Shown: positions 48,521 through 60,830 of the stretch, piece by piece
Position numbering within the stretch: position 1 is the first letter of the stretch
Layout: every line of letters begins with the position of its first letter
Assembly (NCBI GenBank): GCA_947179155.2
Contig: OX359264.1
Location: 9,526,501 to 9,590,500 of the forward strand
Direction: 5' to 3'
From: Hedera helix
Lineage: Eukaryota; Streptophyta; Magnoliopsida; Apiales; Araliaceae
Length of the DNA stretch: 64,000 nt
Notes under the pieces: generated by a model
Told to the model about the DNA's origin: nothing
The model's input: only the letters and a program-made list of their open reading frames with translations
Database searches by the model: none
Position numbers and translations under genes: made by a program

Positions 48521-49909
48521 TTATTTAGGAGTAGGTTTCTCATCTATTTCCTTATCACAAGACCAATTTGCATGATTATCTATTTTCTGACTAGACCTAA
48601 GGGTAGTGATGGACTTCGCTTCCTCAAGACTCCTATCAGGATTGGTGACTTCATACTGACCTTTGGGGTTAGGAATGGGTTGACTAGGCAACTTCCCTTT
48701 CTCTCTTTCACCTAAGGCGGTGGCTAATTTCCCCATTTGTGTTTCTAGCTTCAAGATAGACTGCTAGGTACCAAAAAAAGACTACTGAGTGGTTTGCATA
48801 AATTGTTGCAAAGTGTCTTCTAAGGAAAGTTTTCTTTAAGGGGTAACAAACTGCGATTGTGATCGAAAACCTAGAGGATGTGATAGATTTGGAGCTGCAT
48901 ATTGTTGCCCTCCATAATTCACTAGAGACTGGTTTTGTCTTCAAGAAAAATTTGGGTGATTTTTTCAATTAGGGTTGTATGTGGTAAAAAATAGACTATC
49001 AGATGATCTCCCATAAGAATTTAGAGCATTTACTTGGTCAACATAGCTCTCTAGAGAGATATATGGTGAATTAACAAACGATACACACCCCTCATTCCTA
49101 GCACTCATCGCGGAATTCATAGTTTGACTCAAGGCTAGGGCTTCTACTTTCTTAGTAAGGTTTCCTAAGGCATTTTTTACATCAAAATCGTCTCTTACCT
49201 CATATAACCCCCCTTTCCTAGGCTTCTCTGTCTCATTAAAAAAATCTCATTGTTGAGAATTTTCGGACAAGGTTTCAAGGAATCGTCAGGCATCAGTGCT
49301 ACTTAAATTCAGGAATTTTCCTTTATTCATAGACTCAATCATGTGAAGATTTGACATGGTCAAAGCGTTATAAAAATATTGTACGAGTCTCCATAATTCG
49401 AAACCATGATGTGGACAACTTAAAAGTAAGTCCTTAAATCTCTCCCAACACAAATAAAATTGTTCACCATCGGTTTGATGAAAATCTGGAATTTCTCTTC
49501 AAGGGCATTTGTTTTAGACATTGGGAAGAATTTTGACAAGAATTTACTAGTTAATTGGTCCCAACTATTGATTGAATTAGAAGGAAGTGAGTTCAACCAT
49601 GCTTTAGCCCTCTCTTTTAGAGAAAATGGAAATAAACAAAGCCTCACAGATTTATTTGAAATTTTTTGAACTCGGAAGGTTGTGCATATGTCTAAAAATT
49701 CTTTGACATGATTGTAGGGGTCCTCTCTATCTAACCCATGGAATAAGTTGTATTACACTCGGTTTAAGCTCAAAGTATGTCGCTCGAGTTTGTGGTAACA
49801 CAATACAAGAAGGGTGATTAGGTGTGACGGGTAAAAAGTATTCCCTAAGTGATATCTCCTCATGTGCTAAAGGCTCCACTACCACATTGTTATCATTATC
49901 ATCAGCCAT
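48521..49909 (-). pseudogene. Athila-like gag, copy 1
   Basis: Starts MADDNDNN at 49909. It contains ATYFELKPSVIQLI and, after a frame change, VRLCLFPFSLKERAKAWLNSLP and KFLSKFFPMSKTNALEEKFQIF (49420-49647). The C-terminal piece is MGKLATALGEREKGKLPSQP (48521-48754). These are standard Athila/Tat gag blocks. Interrupted by several stops and frameshifts. Confidence 0.82.
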
Positions 49910-50648
49910 TTTAAATTTTAATTTTAATTATGTGAGCAAATAAGCAAATAAGCGCACAAAGAAAAATAAATAAAACAAAATAAAACTAATTCTAAGGTCA
50001 ACCTAAATAAAATCTAGACAGCTCCTAGCTGTTCCAAGTTTCTCTTTAAGGTCCACCAAATTCGAAATTAATCAACCACTAGCCAGGTAAGTGTAAGAAC
50101 GGGGGAGTCTCTCCGTAAATATGGTGACTAATTAAATAACAACGTGTTCTTTAGGCGTTTACCTTTTGAACCACTTGCCCAGACACCAGTAGTTTGATTA
50201 ATTTAATATTCAGACTCCTCTTAGATTCACTTGTCCTAATTGATCTCGAGAGTCCTATAGTCTACTTGATTTTATTTGGTCAGTTATACAAAGTGTGGTT
50301 ATTTGTGGGCCAACGAAGGGTGATGAAATCCCCACCTTATCTTGTTATTGGTTTTGCCCTTAATGTTAGATTAAAATTAAAAATGCACAATTAAAAAAAA
50401 ATGGTAAACACATAAAATGTCCTAAAACTATATGAATTACGAAAGAAGGAGAAATTTGACGTACCTCAATCCTCCAGCAATCACCACAGTTTATATTTAA
50501 CAAATAAAATAAAATAAAACCTAAGCAATATGTGCACTATGTGAGTGAATGCATGAATGCGACAATTAATTTTTAAATAATAAACTAAACTACAACTAGT
50601 AGAAGAATAAAAGAAAATTTAAATTAATTAATATTTTTAATAATTCCC
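49910..50648 (-). other. 5' untranslated leader of Athila copy 1
   Basis: About 740 bp between the primer binding site and the gag start. No open frame with similarity. Part of it ('tttgggcaagtggttcaaa' type blocks) is GC-richer than the surroundings. Confidence 0.55.
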
Positions 50649-50662
50649 TGGCAACGGCGCCA
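50649..50662 (-). other. Primer binding site of Athila copy 1
   Basis: The minus strand reads tggcgccgttgcca, six bases from the LTR border at 50669. It resembles the tggcgccgttgcc site of Athila elements, reported to use tRNA-Asp. Confidence 0.75.
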
Positions 50663-50668
50663 AAAACC

Positions 50669-51552
50669 TGTTGTGCTTACATTTTGTAAAATACTTGCAA
50701 GCGCACGAATTTATTGTAAAATAGTTTAATGCAAAGTACGAGGTCGATCCCACGAGAATTATTGAATTATTAATTAAATATAAATTATACTCAATTCTAA
50801 TCTAGTTAACAAAAAGTGATTTTTGGAATAATTAAAACTAAAAACTAAATATAATAAAAATCAAGACTAATAAAATAACTAAACTTTTAATCAATGGAAG
50901 AAAATTATGAGGTTCGGAATTCATAATATTAATTATGTATATCTTACTATTTATCATCAATTCGGAGTAGCAATTTAAAACATAATCCAATGCTTTCTCA
51001 AGATTTTTCATTTAAGTTCATAAAAATATTTCTTTTTGTAAATTCTTATTTTTCAAGGTTAAATATATAAGACCAAAGCATTAAATGTATCCTCCGTTTT
51101 GAAAAATAAATAATCTTAGTTCTTATTTTAGATTTTAAAACGCAACCCGGATTAAATTAAACTAATTGAAACTATTCAAAATACATGATATTATGAATGA
51201 AACAATTTAATTTAAATCAACCAAATAAATAAGAATTATTAACATTAAAATCAATTTAAGAATTAATAATAAATTTCAGAACATTACATAATTAATAATG
51301 TTTCATCCTACACCTTAGAAATTAATTTAGCAATACATAATAAAATCAGAAATAAAAACAGAGTTTGAGTGATAACCCAACATGATTATGTTGCACTGTT
51401 GCTGCTTTGTTCACGTGAGCAAGCTGCTGCTTCTTTTTGTTTCTTTTGTTTGTTGCCTTGGTTTCCGTGCGTGATGCTTTGTTTGGCTGCTATATTACTT
51501 CCGTACAAGGTTGCTGCTTTTTATATTTCCTTTTCCTTCCGTGATGCTGCTT

Positions 51553-51632
<80 letters not shown>

Positions 51633-52028
51633 GCTGGTTGCTTATGCTCCCTCGATTTTCGTGCCAAGTGATTCAAAAGTTATGCTCCTTTTGCTTTGTT
51701 GCTTCAGTATATATTCTTCCACGTGATGGGCCTCCTCTTCTTTTATAATTAGTAGCTTCAATTTTCTTTTCTCCTTCAAACTCTTTTCATTTTATCTCTT
51801 TGACTTGTGCAATAATTTGAAACTCTTTTTCATTCTTATCTTCTTTTTTTTAATTACAACTCTTTAGGTTTTTGCATTCACTTGGACTTATAATTCGATC
51901 CAAAAACGGACTCTATAATTCTCAAAACCTTAGCATAAAATTAAGTCAAATTAGAATAAAGTTAATATAAAACTAAACTAACAAATCTATTTAAAGGGAA
52001 AATAAATGTATAAAATATATGCTCATCA
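50669..52028 (-). repeat. Middle LTR shared by the two Athila copies
   Basis: 1360 bp, tgttgtgctt...gctcatca. It is the 5' LTR of copy 1 (primer binding site on its left) and at the same time the 3' LTR of copy 2 (polypurine-type tacccccgaacc at once on its right). No target-site duplication or spacer separates the copies. Confidence 0.88.
51556..51630. repeat. (TA)n microsatellite in middle LTR
   Basis: About 36 TA units, against about 9 at the equivalent place of the left LTR. Confidence 0.95.
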
Positions 52029-53404
52029 AATACCCCCGAACCTAGATTTTGCTAGTCCTCGAGCAAAAGAAAAATTAAGAAAACTAAACAAACAAGTAAA
52101 ATAAATCATAACTAATCCTAAGACATTTTCGTAGGGAACACGATAGTATTTAACGTATACTACAAGCCTTTAAACCCCATGGTAAACCCAAGTGGACGAG
52201 TTGTGTTTCGTGAGGGTTTGCAGTGAATATACCCACAAAATTCAAAATTCAAAATAAAATCTTTTTGAGTTTAACTATTTATGAAATTGAAATAAAACTT
52301 CTAAATATCATGAGCATTACGCTTAAGTAAGATCAAATTTAAAATCACTATTTCATCTTTACAAAAATACTCCATCTTCATTTAAAACACCATCTTTCAT
52401 AAAATTAATTTTGTGATGCATGCATGTGTATGTGATGTAACCCTTAGTAGGGACTTTAGCCATAAAAATCAAGCAAACTTATTTTTTTTCTTCTTTTTCT
52501 ATTTTTTTTCACTCTTGACTTGTGCAATGTCTCTTTTTCTTAGGCTTTTCAGAGTTATTCATGTAACGAGCGTTTAACCAACGACTCCCAAACCTGTTAG
52601 TTTTAGGGCACTAGATGTAAAGACACCCCTAAAGGCTTACTAACTCGAGTAACAAAGGTCACAAAAGTAAACTAGTCAAGTTGCTTATATCCATCATATA
52701 TTTTAGCATTATTTTTAATTCAATGGTCATTGAAACAATATGTATATTTATTCATTTTCAACTCTTTTTTTTTCTTTTCTTACAACGACTGCGTTTTACT
52801 CTCCATCTCGTTGTATTATTTTTTTTCCTTTTTTTTTTTTTTTTAAAATTGTTCGACTCATAGTTTATGCCCCACAACTAAGAATTAGTGTGAACGTGAA
52901 GTGCAAAAAATGCATATGAATTTTAATTCTATTCAAGATGGTGTTCCAAACTGAAATTTTGTATCTTATCAAAGATTCAAGAGTTCTAAATCTTTTAATC
53001 CTACTAATATTTTGCTCCACGGACACTTATTAGAATTAATTCAACTCATAAAAAGTCAAAGAATATTTTTCTTTTTCAATTTTTTAAAAAAAGGACGAAT
53101 AAATAAATAAAAATCTAAATACAAAACTAACACAAATGCAAAATTCCCTCCCATACCTAAATCATGCATTGTCCTCAATGTTTTTTTTCATACTACCCAA
53201 AAAAGCAAATGCATAAAATAGAGAAAAGAAATAAGTGACAATATCAACTAGAAGAGGAAATATCACACCTGGTTGGTTTCGCGTTGCACTCTAACAAAAT
53301 AAAACCATGAGCATGTTAGAATAACAAGACTGACACACTAAAACGATAAAAAGAAAAGAAACCTTCACTAGACACAAAAAAGAAAATATCCTAAACTAAC
53401 AATG

Positions 53405-54606
53405 TTAATCCTGATAGACAGGATCTTCTAGCAATGTTTCCTCCACCTCTCGACTCTTTAATTCTAAGAATGGTTTCAACCTTTGACCGTTTACTTTAAA
53501 AACATCACCATTCTCAGGATTTCCTATTTCAACAGCTCTATGAGGAAAAACAGTGTGAACAATAAATGGGCCTGACCATTTAGAACGTAATTTTCCAGGA
53601 AATAAATGCAAACGAGAGTTATACAACAGGACCTTTTGACCAGGTGTAAATAATTTTCTAAGAATATTCTTATTATAGAAAATTTTCATTCGATCCTTGT
53701 ATCTCTTAGCACTTTCATATGCATCATCCCTGATTTCCTCTAACTCATTAATTTGTAATTTTCTAAAGGTACATGCTTTGTCAAAGTCAAAATTAAATTT
53801 TTTAATCGCCCAAAAAGCTCTATGCTCTAACTCTACAGGAAAGTGACAAGCCTTGCCATAAACTAGTCGATAAGGAGACATTCCAATAGGGTTTTAAAAG
53901 CAGTACGGTAAGCCCACAATACATCACAAAGTTTTAAAGACCAATCTTTTGTAGTTGGGTTAACCGTTTTCTGAAGAATATTTTTAATCTCTTTATTAGA
54001 AATCTCAACTTGTCCACTTGTTTGAGGATGGTAGGGTGTGGCAACTTTGTGTGTAATACCATATTTCTTCATTAATTATTCAAAAGGCTTATTACAAAAA
54101 TACTTTCCTCCATCACTAATGATCGCACGAGGTGTACCAAAACGAGAAAATATATTTTCTTTTAAATAATTTACCACCACCTTGTGATCATTAGTTTTAG
54201 AGGAAATTGCCTCCACCCATTTAGACACATAATCCACAGCAACAAGGATGTACAAATTGCCAAAAGAATTAGGAAATGGACCCATAAAATCAATACCCCA
54301 CACATCAAATAATTCAACAATAAGAATAAGATGTAAAGGCATCATATTTCTACGAGTTATACTTCCTAATTTTTGACATCTCTCACAGGAACTACAATAT
54401 GCATGTGTATCTTTAAATACAGTTAGCCAATAAAAACCACATTGAAGAATTTTCGTTGAATTAAAGTAACCTCCACATGCATGATCATGACAAAAAGAGA
54501 TAACATCGTTTTGCTCACTTTCAGGAGTACATCTCCTAATGATTTGGTCAGGACAATATTTGAACAGATAAGGATCATCCCAAAAGAAATGTCTAACCCT
54601 GGACAA
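53405..54606 (-). pseudogene. Athila-like integrase, copy 2
   Basis: Reads HDHACGGYFNSTKILQ..CERCQ (zinc-binding), FDVWGIDFMGPFPNS, then ISDGGKYFCNKPFE followed by a stop. It resumes with KVATPYHPQTSGQVEISNKE, and after a frameshift near 53880 continues LVYGKACHFPVELEHRAFWA to the end. All three catalytic acidic residues are identifiable. The stop after KPFE is at the same codon as in copy 1. Confidence 0.88.
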
Positions 54607-54690
54607 AAATTTAATACGATCTTGTTTAGTTCAATGTGTGGGCATTTGTCATATGACAAGATAGTTAACAATATCAGCATACCAAGGTAC

Positions 54691-55050
54691 TTAGGAATCA
54701 ACCATAAGCTGTTCATCAGGGAAAGATTCTCTAATAGACAATGAGTCATCTATAGATTCCACAATTAATCTTGACAAATGATCAGCCACAACATTTTCAA
54801 ATCCTTTCTTGTCCCTAATTTCAAGGTCAAACTCTTGTAACAACAAAATCCATCTAATGAGGCGAGGTTTGACATCTTTCTTACTCAAGAGATATTTCAA
54901 TGTAGCATGATCAGAATAGGCTATAACCCTAGACCCAATCAAGTAAGACCTAAACTTGTTTAGCGCAAAAACTACGGCCAACAACTCTTTTTCCGTGGTG
55001 GAATAATTGAGTTGTGCATCATTAAGGGTCTTACTAGCATAATAAATCAC
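54691..55050 (-). pseudogene. Athila-like RNase H, copy 2
   Basis: Open from YYASKTLNDAQLNYSTTEKE through YSDHATLKYLLSKKDVK to DHLSRL and PDEQLM. A stop just upstream (55072 region) separates it from RT. Confidence 0.85.
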
Positions 55051-55071
55051 ATGAGGTAGTCTATCAATACG

Positions 55072-56036
55072 CTATCCCAAAACAGCCCCTATGACGTAAT
55101 CCGAAGCATCACACATAATCTCGAATGCAACACTCCACTTGAGTGTTCTAATGATGGGTGCAGATGTCAACAAGGTCTTGAGCTTGTTAAAAGCTTCAAG
55201 GTATGCATTGTTAAAGTGAAAAGAGACATCTTTAGCAAGCAATTTGCACAGAGGCCTAGAAATATTACTGAAGTCCTTAATGAACCTACGATAAAATCCT
55301 GCATGACCTAAGAAAGACCTAATTTCTCTAACTGTCTTTGGAGGTGGAAGACTAGAAATCACATCAACTTTTTCCTTATCCACCTCAATTCCCTCGCGGG
55401 ACACCACGTGTCCTAAAACTATCCCTTTCTTAACCATGAAGTGACACTTTTCCCAGTTTAGTACAAGATTTTTTTCATTACACCTAAGTAACACTAGGGT
55501 TAAATGGTGTAGACATTCATCAAAGCTAGATCCAAATAAGGAAAAGTCATCCATGAACACCTCTAGGAAACGCTCTACCATGTCAGAAAATATGCTCATC
55601 ATACACTGCTGAAATGTAGCAGGTGCATTACCCAACCCAAATGACATACGACGGTAGGCAAAAGTACCAAAAGGACATGTAAATGTTGTTTTCTCTTGGT
55701 CCTCAGGTGCTATGGGAATTTGGTTGTAATCGGAATAACCATCTAAAAAACAATAATATGCATGTCCGACTAACCATTCTAACATTTGGTCAATAAAAGG
55801 GAGTGGAAAATTATCTTTTCTAGTGGAGGCATTCAACTTACTGTAATCAATGCACATACACTAACTAGTTTGCATTCGGCTAGGAACTAACTCATTATTA
55901 TCATTTTTGACTACCGTAATTCCTGACTTTTTAGGGACAACATGAACAGGACTAACCCAGGAACTATCAGAGATTCGGTAAATGACTCTCCCACATCTAG
56001 TAAAAGCTTAATCACTTCAGCTCTTACCACCCCTTT
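55072..56036 (-). pseudogene. Athila-like reverse transcriptase, copy 2
   Basis: A long open stretch of 261 codons (55072-55857) contains CIDYSKLN, CFLDGYSDYNQI, FAYRRMSFGLGNAPATFQQC, the catalytic FMDDFSLFG, GHVVSREGIEVD and FLGHAGFYRRFIKDFS. It is better preserved than copy 1. Upstream the frame is broken, and it is cut at about 56036-56042 by the copia LTR. Confidence 0.9.
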
Positions 56037-56042
56037 CAACGT

Positions 56043-56989
56043 TGGAAATCCCCAGATTTGTTTTTCAAATATTGTACCACAATTTCTGTCAGTTTCTTTT
56101 GCTATCATATTTTGGAATATTATGGGTAATTAACCAATCAGAAAACTTAAGAAAGCTATCAAAACAATAAAAAAATTATTATTATTAAGACAAGGTAATA
56201 TTAGAACAAAACACTTTACAAGAAGTTTAGTTGTGCTCATAATTCAAGCTGGTGAAATTGGTTATGGATTCATTACATGTTATTCTATTAAGTGCTGATG
56301 AAAATTTTATTCAACAGAAAGAGGAAACGAGCTTGTGGACTACATTCTGGGACTATCCGCAAGCTGGTGACGTTCACCTTCTAGGATTCAACAATGAAAC
56401 CTCTGACTGTGTGTACTCACAGAAAAGAGGTTTCAGACTTGTCTCTGTTTGTTGCCCAGCAGAAAGATAAACAATAGCGGTATCATACATAACAGAAAGA
56501 GGAAGCAGTGTGTGTTTGATAAATGAAGATGAGGTTCCATTTTATAAAGGAAAAATAATGACGTTAAAAACAAAGTGGTTGCAGAAAATTCAGTTTAGCA
56601 GCCTGTGCAGGAAAATCCGCATAGTGGAATGAAAAACTCGTAAAAGAAGTACTGAGACAGATTTTGAGGAAATAATTTTGACCTAATAAACAGAGTTAAT
56701 TATAAAGGAATTTAGCAAAATAGTGGGTGTGCACACGTGAGGCCCAATGGACTGGATTTGCACCCTCCCTGCGCGTATTAAGGTTTTCTGGCTGAAAGTC
56801 CAAGATCCAAGTTTGGCCCAACACAATGCCTTAGCCAACCTCATGTGCGCAAACCCAATCCTTTTTCCTCAACCATATTACAAAATCCACCAAAGAAATG
56901 TATTAATATATTCAAAGAAGTTTTACAATGTGAGCAATGTGGGATTTTCCAAAGTAAACAATGTGAGCAAATTTGAAGCACAACTAACA
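56043..56989 (-). repeat. 3' LTR of the copia element
   Basis: 947 bp from tggaaatcccc to aactaaca (TG..CA). A TATA-like ctttataaaatgg on the minus strand lies at about 56538-56550. A block at 56793-56865 is shared with the chromovirus LTR near 62203. The minus-strand start tgttagttgtgcttc is the U3 end. Confidence 0.7.
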
Positions 56990-57541
56990 ATCCCCCACAT
57001 GATTCAAAATTTCAAAAAATGAAGTAAAATGGGCAATGGATTATAGATACATAATGTCAATACCTTGTGGGTTTGAATCGACACTTAGTGAAATAAGCTC
57101 ATGATTGCAGATTGTAGGTGAATGATATTCTTGAACCCACTATCTTTTATACAAACAATTGAACTTGCACACATACCAAAAATCCCGAATCCACACAAGT
57201 CCGCAGTTGGGCGCATTCTAGGCCATGCGCCATGTCCCAGATTTTCATTAAGGCTCTAGAGAGTTTACCAAAAGACTCTCATAGGAAGCGACCATTACCT
57301 CCACCTTTATATAGGTGAACCCATCAAGTGTAAACTGACATACACCACCCTTTAGAGTTATAAGTTTCATTAAGAATCTAAATGATTCAACCTATCACAA
57401 TTTGTCAATAAGCACCACACACACACAGGGAGAGACATAAATTATTGTGTTGTCATAATTAAGTAATTTCGTGACTTGTTATTACCCATTGAACCCAATT
57501 CATGGGATCTCCAATCACATGGGTTGGATTTCCATCACGTA

Positions 57542-58850
57542 TCACTTACTTAAAATATTAGCAACCTTTCTAGTCAATCCTTTTGTAAGCGAATCTGCTA
57601 AATTTCTTTTAGATCTCATGAATTCCATAGAAATAACACCGTTGTTGATCAGTCCTCGTACTATATTATGTTTCAAGTGAATATGTCTTTGTTTCCCATT
57701 ATAAACATGGTTCATTGTTCGACCAATAGATACTTGAGAATCACAAAGCAGAGATATAGAAGGAATTGGTTTTGACCATAATGGTATGTCTGCTAATAAA
57801 TTCCCTAGCCACTCTGCTTCTGTTCTTGTCAATTTTAAAGCAATAAATTCATATTCCATAGTAGATCTAGTAGTACAAGCCTGTTTAGCAGACTTCTAAG
57901 AGACCGTTCCCTCACCTAAAGTAAAGACATATCCACTAGTGGAGTTTGTCTCATCATTATCAGATACCCAATTAGCATAACAATATCTTTCTAAAAGATT
58001 AGAATGACCAGTAAAATGTACACCTACATTAACCGTTCCTTCTAAATACCTCATTAGTTGTGACAATGCATTCCAATAATCTTGTGAAGGATTGTGTATA
58101 TCTACTAAGTCTACTAATGGCATATGCAATATCAGGTCGAGTACAATTCATTAAATACATTACACTACCAATGATTTTGGCATATTCAGTTTGTGCAATA
58201 CCATTCCCTTTATTTTTCTTTAAGAGTACACTAGAGTCATAAGGTGTTCCTAATGACTCTTCATTAAAGAAATTAAATTTCTTAAGAATATTTTCCACAT
58301 AATGAGACTGAGATAAAACCAAACCATGTGCAGTTTTATTAATTTTCATGCCAAGAATCAAATCCGCTTCTCCTAAATCTTTCATGTCAAATTTAGAAGA
58401 TAAAAAAGTTTTAGTAATTTTCATAACTTTCTCATCAGTCCCAAATATAAGCAAGTCATCCACATATAAACAAATAATCACACCGCAATTTTCATTGAAT
58501 CTACTATAAACACAACTATTAGATTCATTTGTCACAAAACTATTAGACAAGAAAGTTTTATTAATTTTTTCATTCCATTATTTTGGAGCTTTCTTTAAAC
58601 CATACTAGGATTTTATTGGTTTGCACACTTTTTGTTTTTCTCCTGGAACTTCAAACCCTTCTGGTTGACACATATATATCTCTTCATTTAACTCTCCATT
58701 CAAAAAGGCAGTTTTAACATCTGTTTAGTAGATTATTAATTTATGAATAGATGCTAAAGCAATTAAAATTCTTATGGTTGCAATTTTAGTCACTAGTAAG
58801 TGTCAAAATAGTAAAATACTTCCTTTTGAGAAAACCCTTTAGCCACAAGT
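57542..58850 (-). pseudogene. Ty1/copia reverse transcriptase and RNase H
   Basis: RT reads CVYSRFNENCGVIICLYVDDLLIFGTDEK (YVDD catalytic), FDMKDLGEADLILGMKI, LSQSHYVENILKKF and SVMYLMNCTRPDIAYAIS. RNase H reads YANWVSDNDETNSTSGYVFTLG, MEYEFIALKLTRTEAEWL, LLCDSQVSIG and RHIHLKHNIVR. The domains match the Tork/SIRE-like copia style. Several frameshifts and stops (58129, 58029, 57896) break the frame. The upstream end is cut by the LTR at 58853. Confidence 0.9.
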
Positions 58851-60059
58851 TTTGTGACGCCCCCCAAATTCGGGTCCCTCGAACCTCGGGTTCGGTGCTC
58901 ACTATTCATCACTTGACAAACATCCATAAACTAAATCTTCAATAACTCGCGAAAAATATACATAAATTCATTACAAAACGTACCATTAATCACTGGTTCC
59001 ACTAACCTTAATACATCACCATTACCTTATAATACAAAAGGTTTACAACATGAAAATAAAAACTAATTATTTCTACTCGTTCACCTTTCCTTTGCCTTTG
59101 TACTCCTTAGATCACTCGGCTTAACTAAAAAATAGTCCATGATATAGCAAGAGTGAACAACTACTTTGCTCAGCAAGTTTAAATAAACAATAAAGGATAT
59201 ATCATGAATGAAAAAGAATTAACTCTTAAAACTTCAACAATATACAATAATTGTGAAGAAATGCAACTTTGAATAACAACTTTCAATTGATTTAACATAC
59301 TGTTTCTTCATACTGAAAGGTTACAAGACCGTGAATATACGTTTTGAGTATTTACAATACCCTGTAGACATAAAACTGTTATTTCGTTTTGAATATTAGC
59401 AACCAATTCAGGTGCAATATCCGAAGATGGGTACTCTAGGTGATCAACCTATCGTACATTTATATTGTGCACGCTATAACCATCAAGTTTCGTTTTGACC
59501 GGAATTCTTTCATCCGACCGTAGTTTCATCATTTCATAATAATTTGTTCATTTCAGCTTTTTTCATCAAATTTCGCACCACAACAATATGGTTTGAACTA
59601 GCTTCAACAATATTCAGATTTATGAATTTAATAAATACATGGTTTAGCCGAAATAACTGGCATATATCCTCCTATTTAAACAGTTCATAATAAGAACAGT
59701 CATAATAACACATGCAATATCTAGTCGAAACAAATAGCATAGATATTTATCTTTAAATAGTTCATAACGTGAACAGTTATACAAATGCACATAAGTGCGG
59801 ATATCAATAATAATATCGATGTGGAATAATTTTACATAATTAAACCTCTTAAAGCTCTGACGAAATTAAATACAAGTCTAGGAAACTTACTCAATAATAT
59901 TTGAATAGAGAACTTGTCTGTTCTGCTGACTATTGCTATTCAACTTAAAATAACTTCATTTGAATGACCTAAGACTCAACAATATTAATCTATCAATCAG
60001 CATAGCATATAACTGTATTATACAACACTTAAATCATCTAACACTTAATCATAACATTT

Positions 60060-60830
60060 ACTCACTTAATAATATTATCAACCCTTGATAATATTTTAAT
60101 CACATAAATATCAATTAAGAACATAATAATAATTTCCTAATATTATCACCATTGATAATATATTATCCTCAAATAAATATTATTAACATTTAATAATATT
60201 TTCAATGTTTATGAATACCATTAATTATTTTAATAATATTTTATTCCCTCATCAATATTACAATTATTTAGTAACATCTCAATCACATATTAATATTATT
60301 AATAATTTAATAATGTCTTATACTCTTTCCAATAATATTATTTATTACATTATATCTTAATCAATCATAAAAATTATTAACAATTTAATAATATTGTACC
60401 CTCTTAATAATATTATTAATCCTTTAATAATATTTTAATCCTTTGTTAATATTATTAATCATTTAATAAGATTCTATTCACTTATTAATATTATTAACCA
60501 TTTAATAATATTTTAATTATTTATTAACATTATTAACCATTTAATAATATTTTAATTAGTTATTAATATTATTAACCATTTAATAATATTTTAATCTCTT
60601 ACTAATATTATTAATCATTTAATAATATTTTAATCATTTATTAATATTATTAACCATTATATAATATTTTAATCACTTATTAATATTATTAACCATTTAA
60701 TAATATTTTAATTATTTACTAATGTCATTAATTATTTAATAACATTTCCTCATGTACTAATTTTATTACTCATTTAATAACCTTTTAGTTACCTACTAAT
60801 ATTATTAATCCTTTAACAATATTTTAATAA
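60060..60830. repeat. Tandem array of about 39-bp AT-only imperfect palindromes
   Basis: About 19 units such as ttaatattattaaccattt followed by aataatattttaa. The half-sites are constant and the centre varies (aaccat, aatcat, aatcct). Homologous in position and design to 23985-24740. Confidence 0.93.

Larger units (their letters stand above)
42156..52028 (-). mobile_element. Athila-like Ty3/gypsy retrotransposon, copy 1 (LTR-internal-LTR)
   Basis: 3' LTR 42156-43455, polypurine tract in reverse (actcccgaacc, about 43458), pol and gag on the minus strand (44663-49909), primer binding site 50649-50662, and an LTR at 50669-52028 shared with copy 2. Left flank ggtaa is the presumed target site. 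The pol order protease-RT-RNase H-integrase, the DLGASVNLLP protease motif and the integrase C-terminal sequence place it in the Athila/Tat branch; the primer site (ggcgccgttgcc) fits Athila. Stops and frameshifts are frequent, so it is non-autonomous. Confidence 0.88.
52029..56042 (-). mobile_element. Athila-like Ty3/gypsy retrotransposon, copy 2 (truncated by copia insertion)
   Basis: Internal region 3' part only: untranslated 52029-53400, integrase 53405-54606, RNase H 54691-55050, RT 55072-56036, then the copia LTR. Highly similar to 43456-47300 of copy 1. Protease, gag and the far LTR are not in the window. Confidence 0.88.
56043..58852 (-). mobile_element. Ty1/copia element, 3' part, inserted in Athila copy 2
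   Basis: 3' LTR 56043-56989, a polypurine-type sequence (tcccccacatg, plus strand), a short untranslated part, then RNase H and RT on the minus strand. It is cut at 58852 by the chromovirus LTR. The start of the element and its 5' LTR are outside the window. Confidence 0.85.

Noticed and set aside
56252..56470. Plus-strand frame of 72 codons after the truncated Athila copy, considered as the missing UGT part
   Set aside because: No UGT motif; it lies inside the copia LTR.
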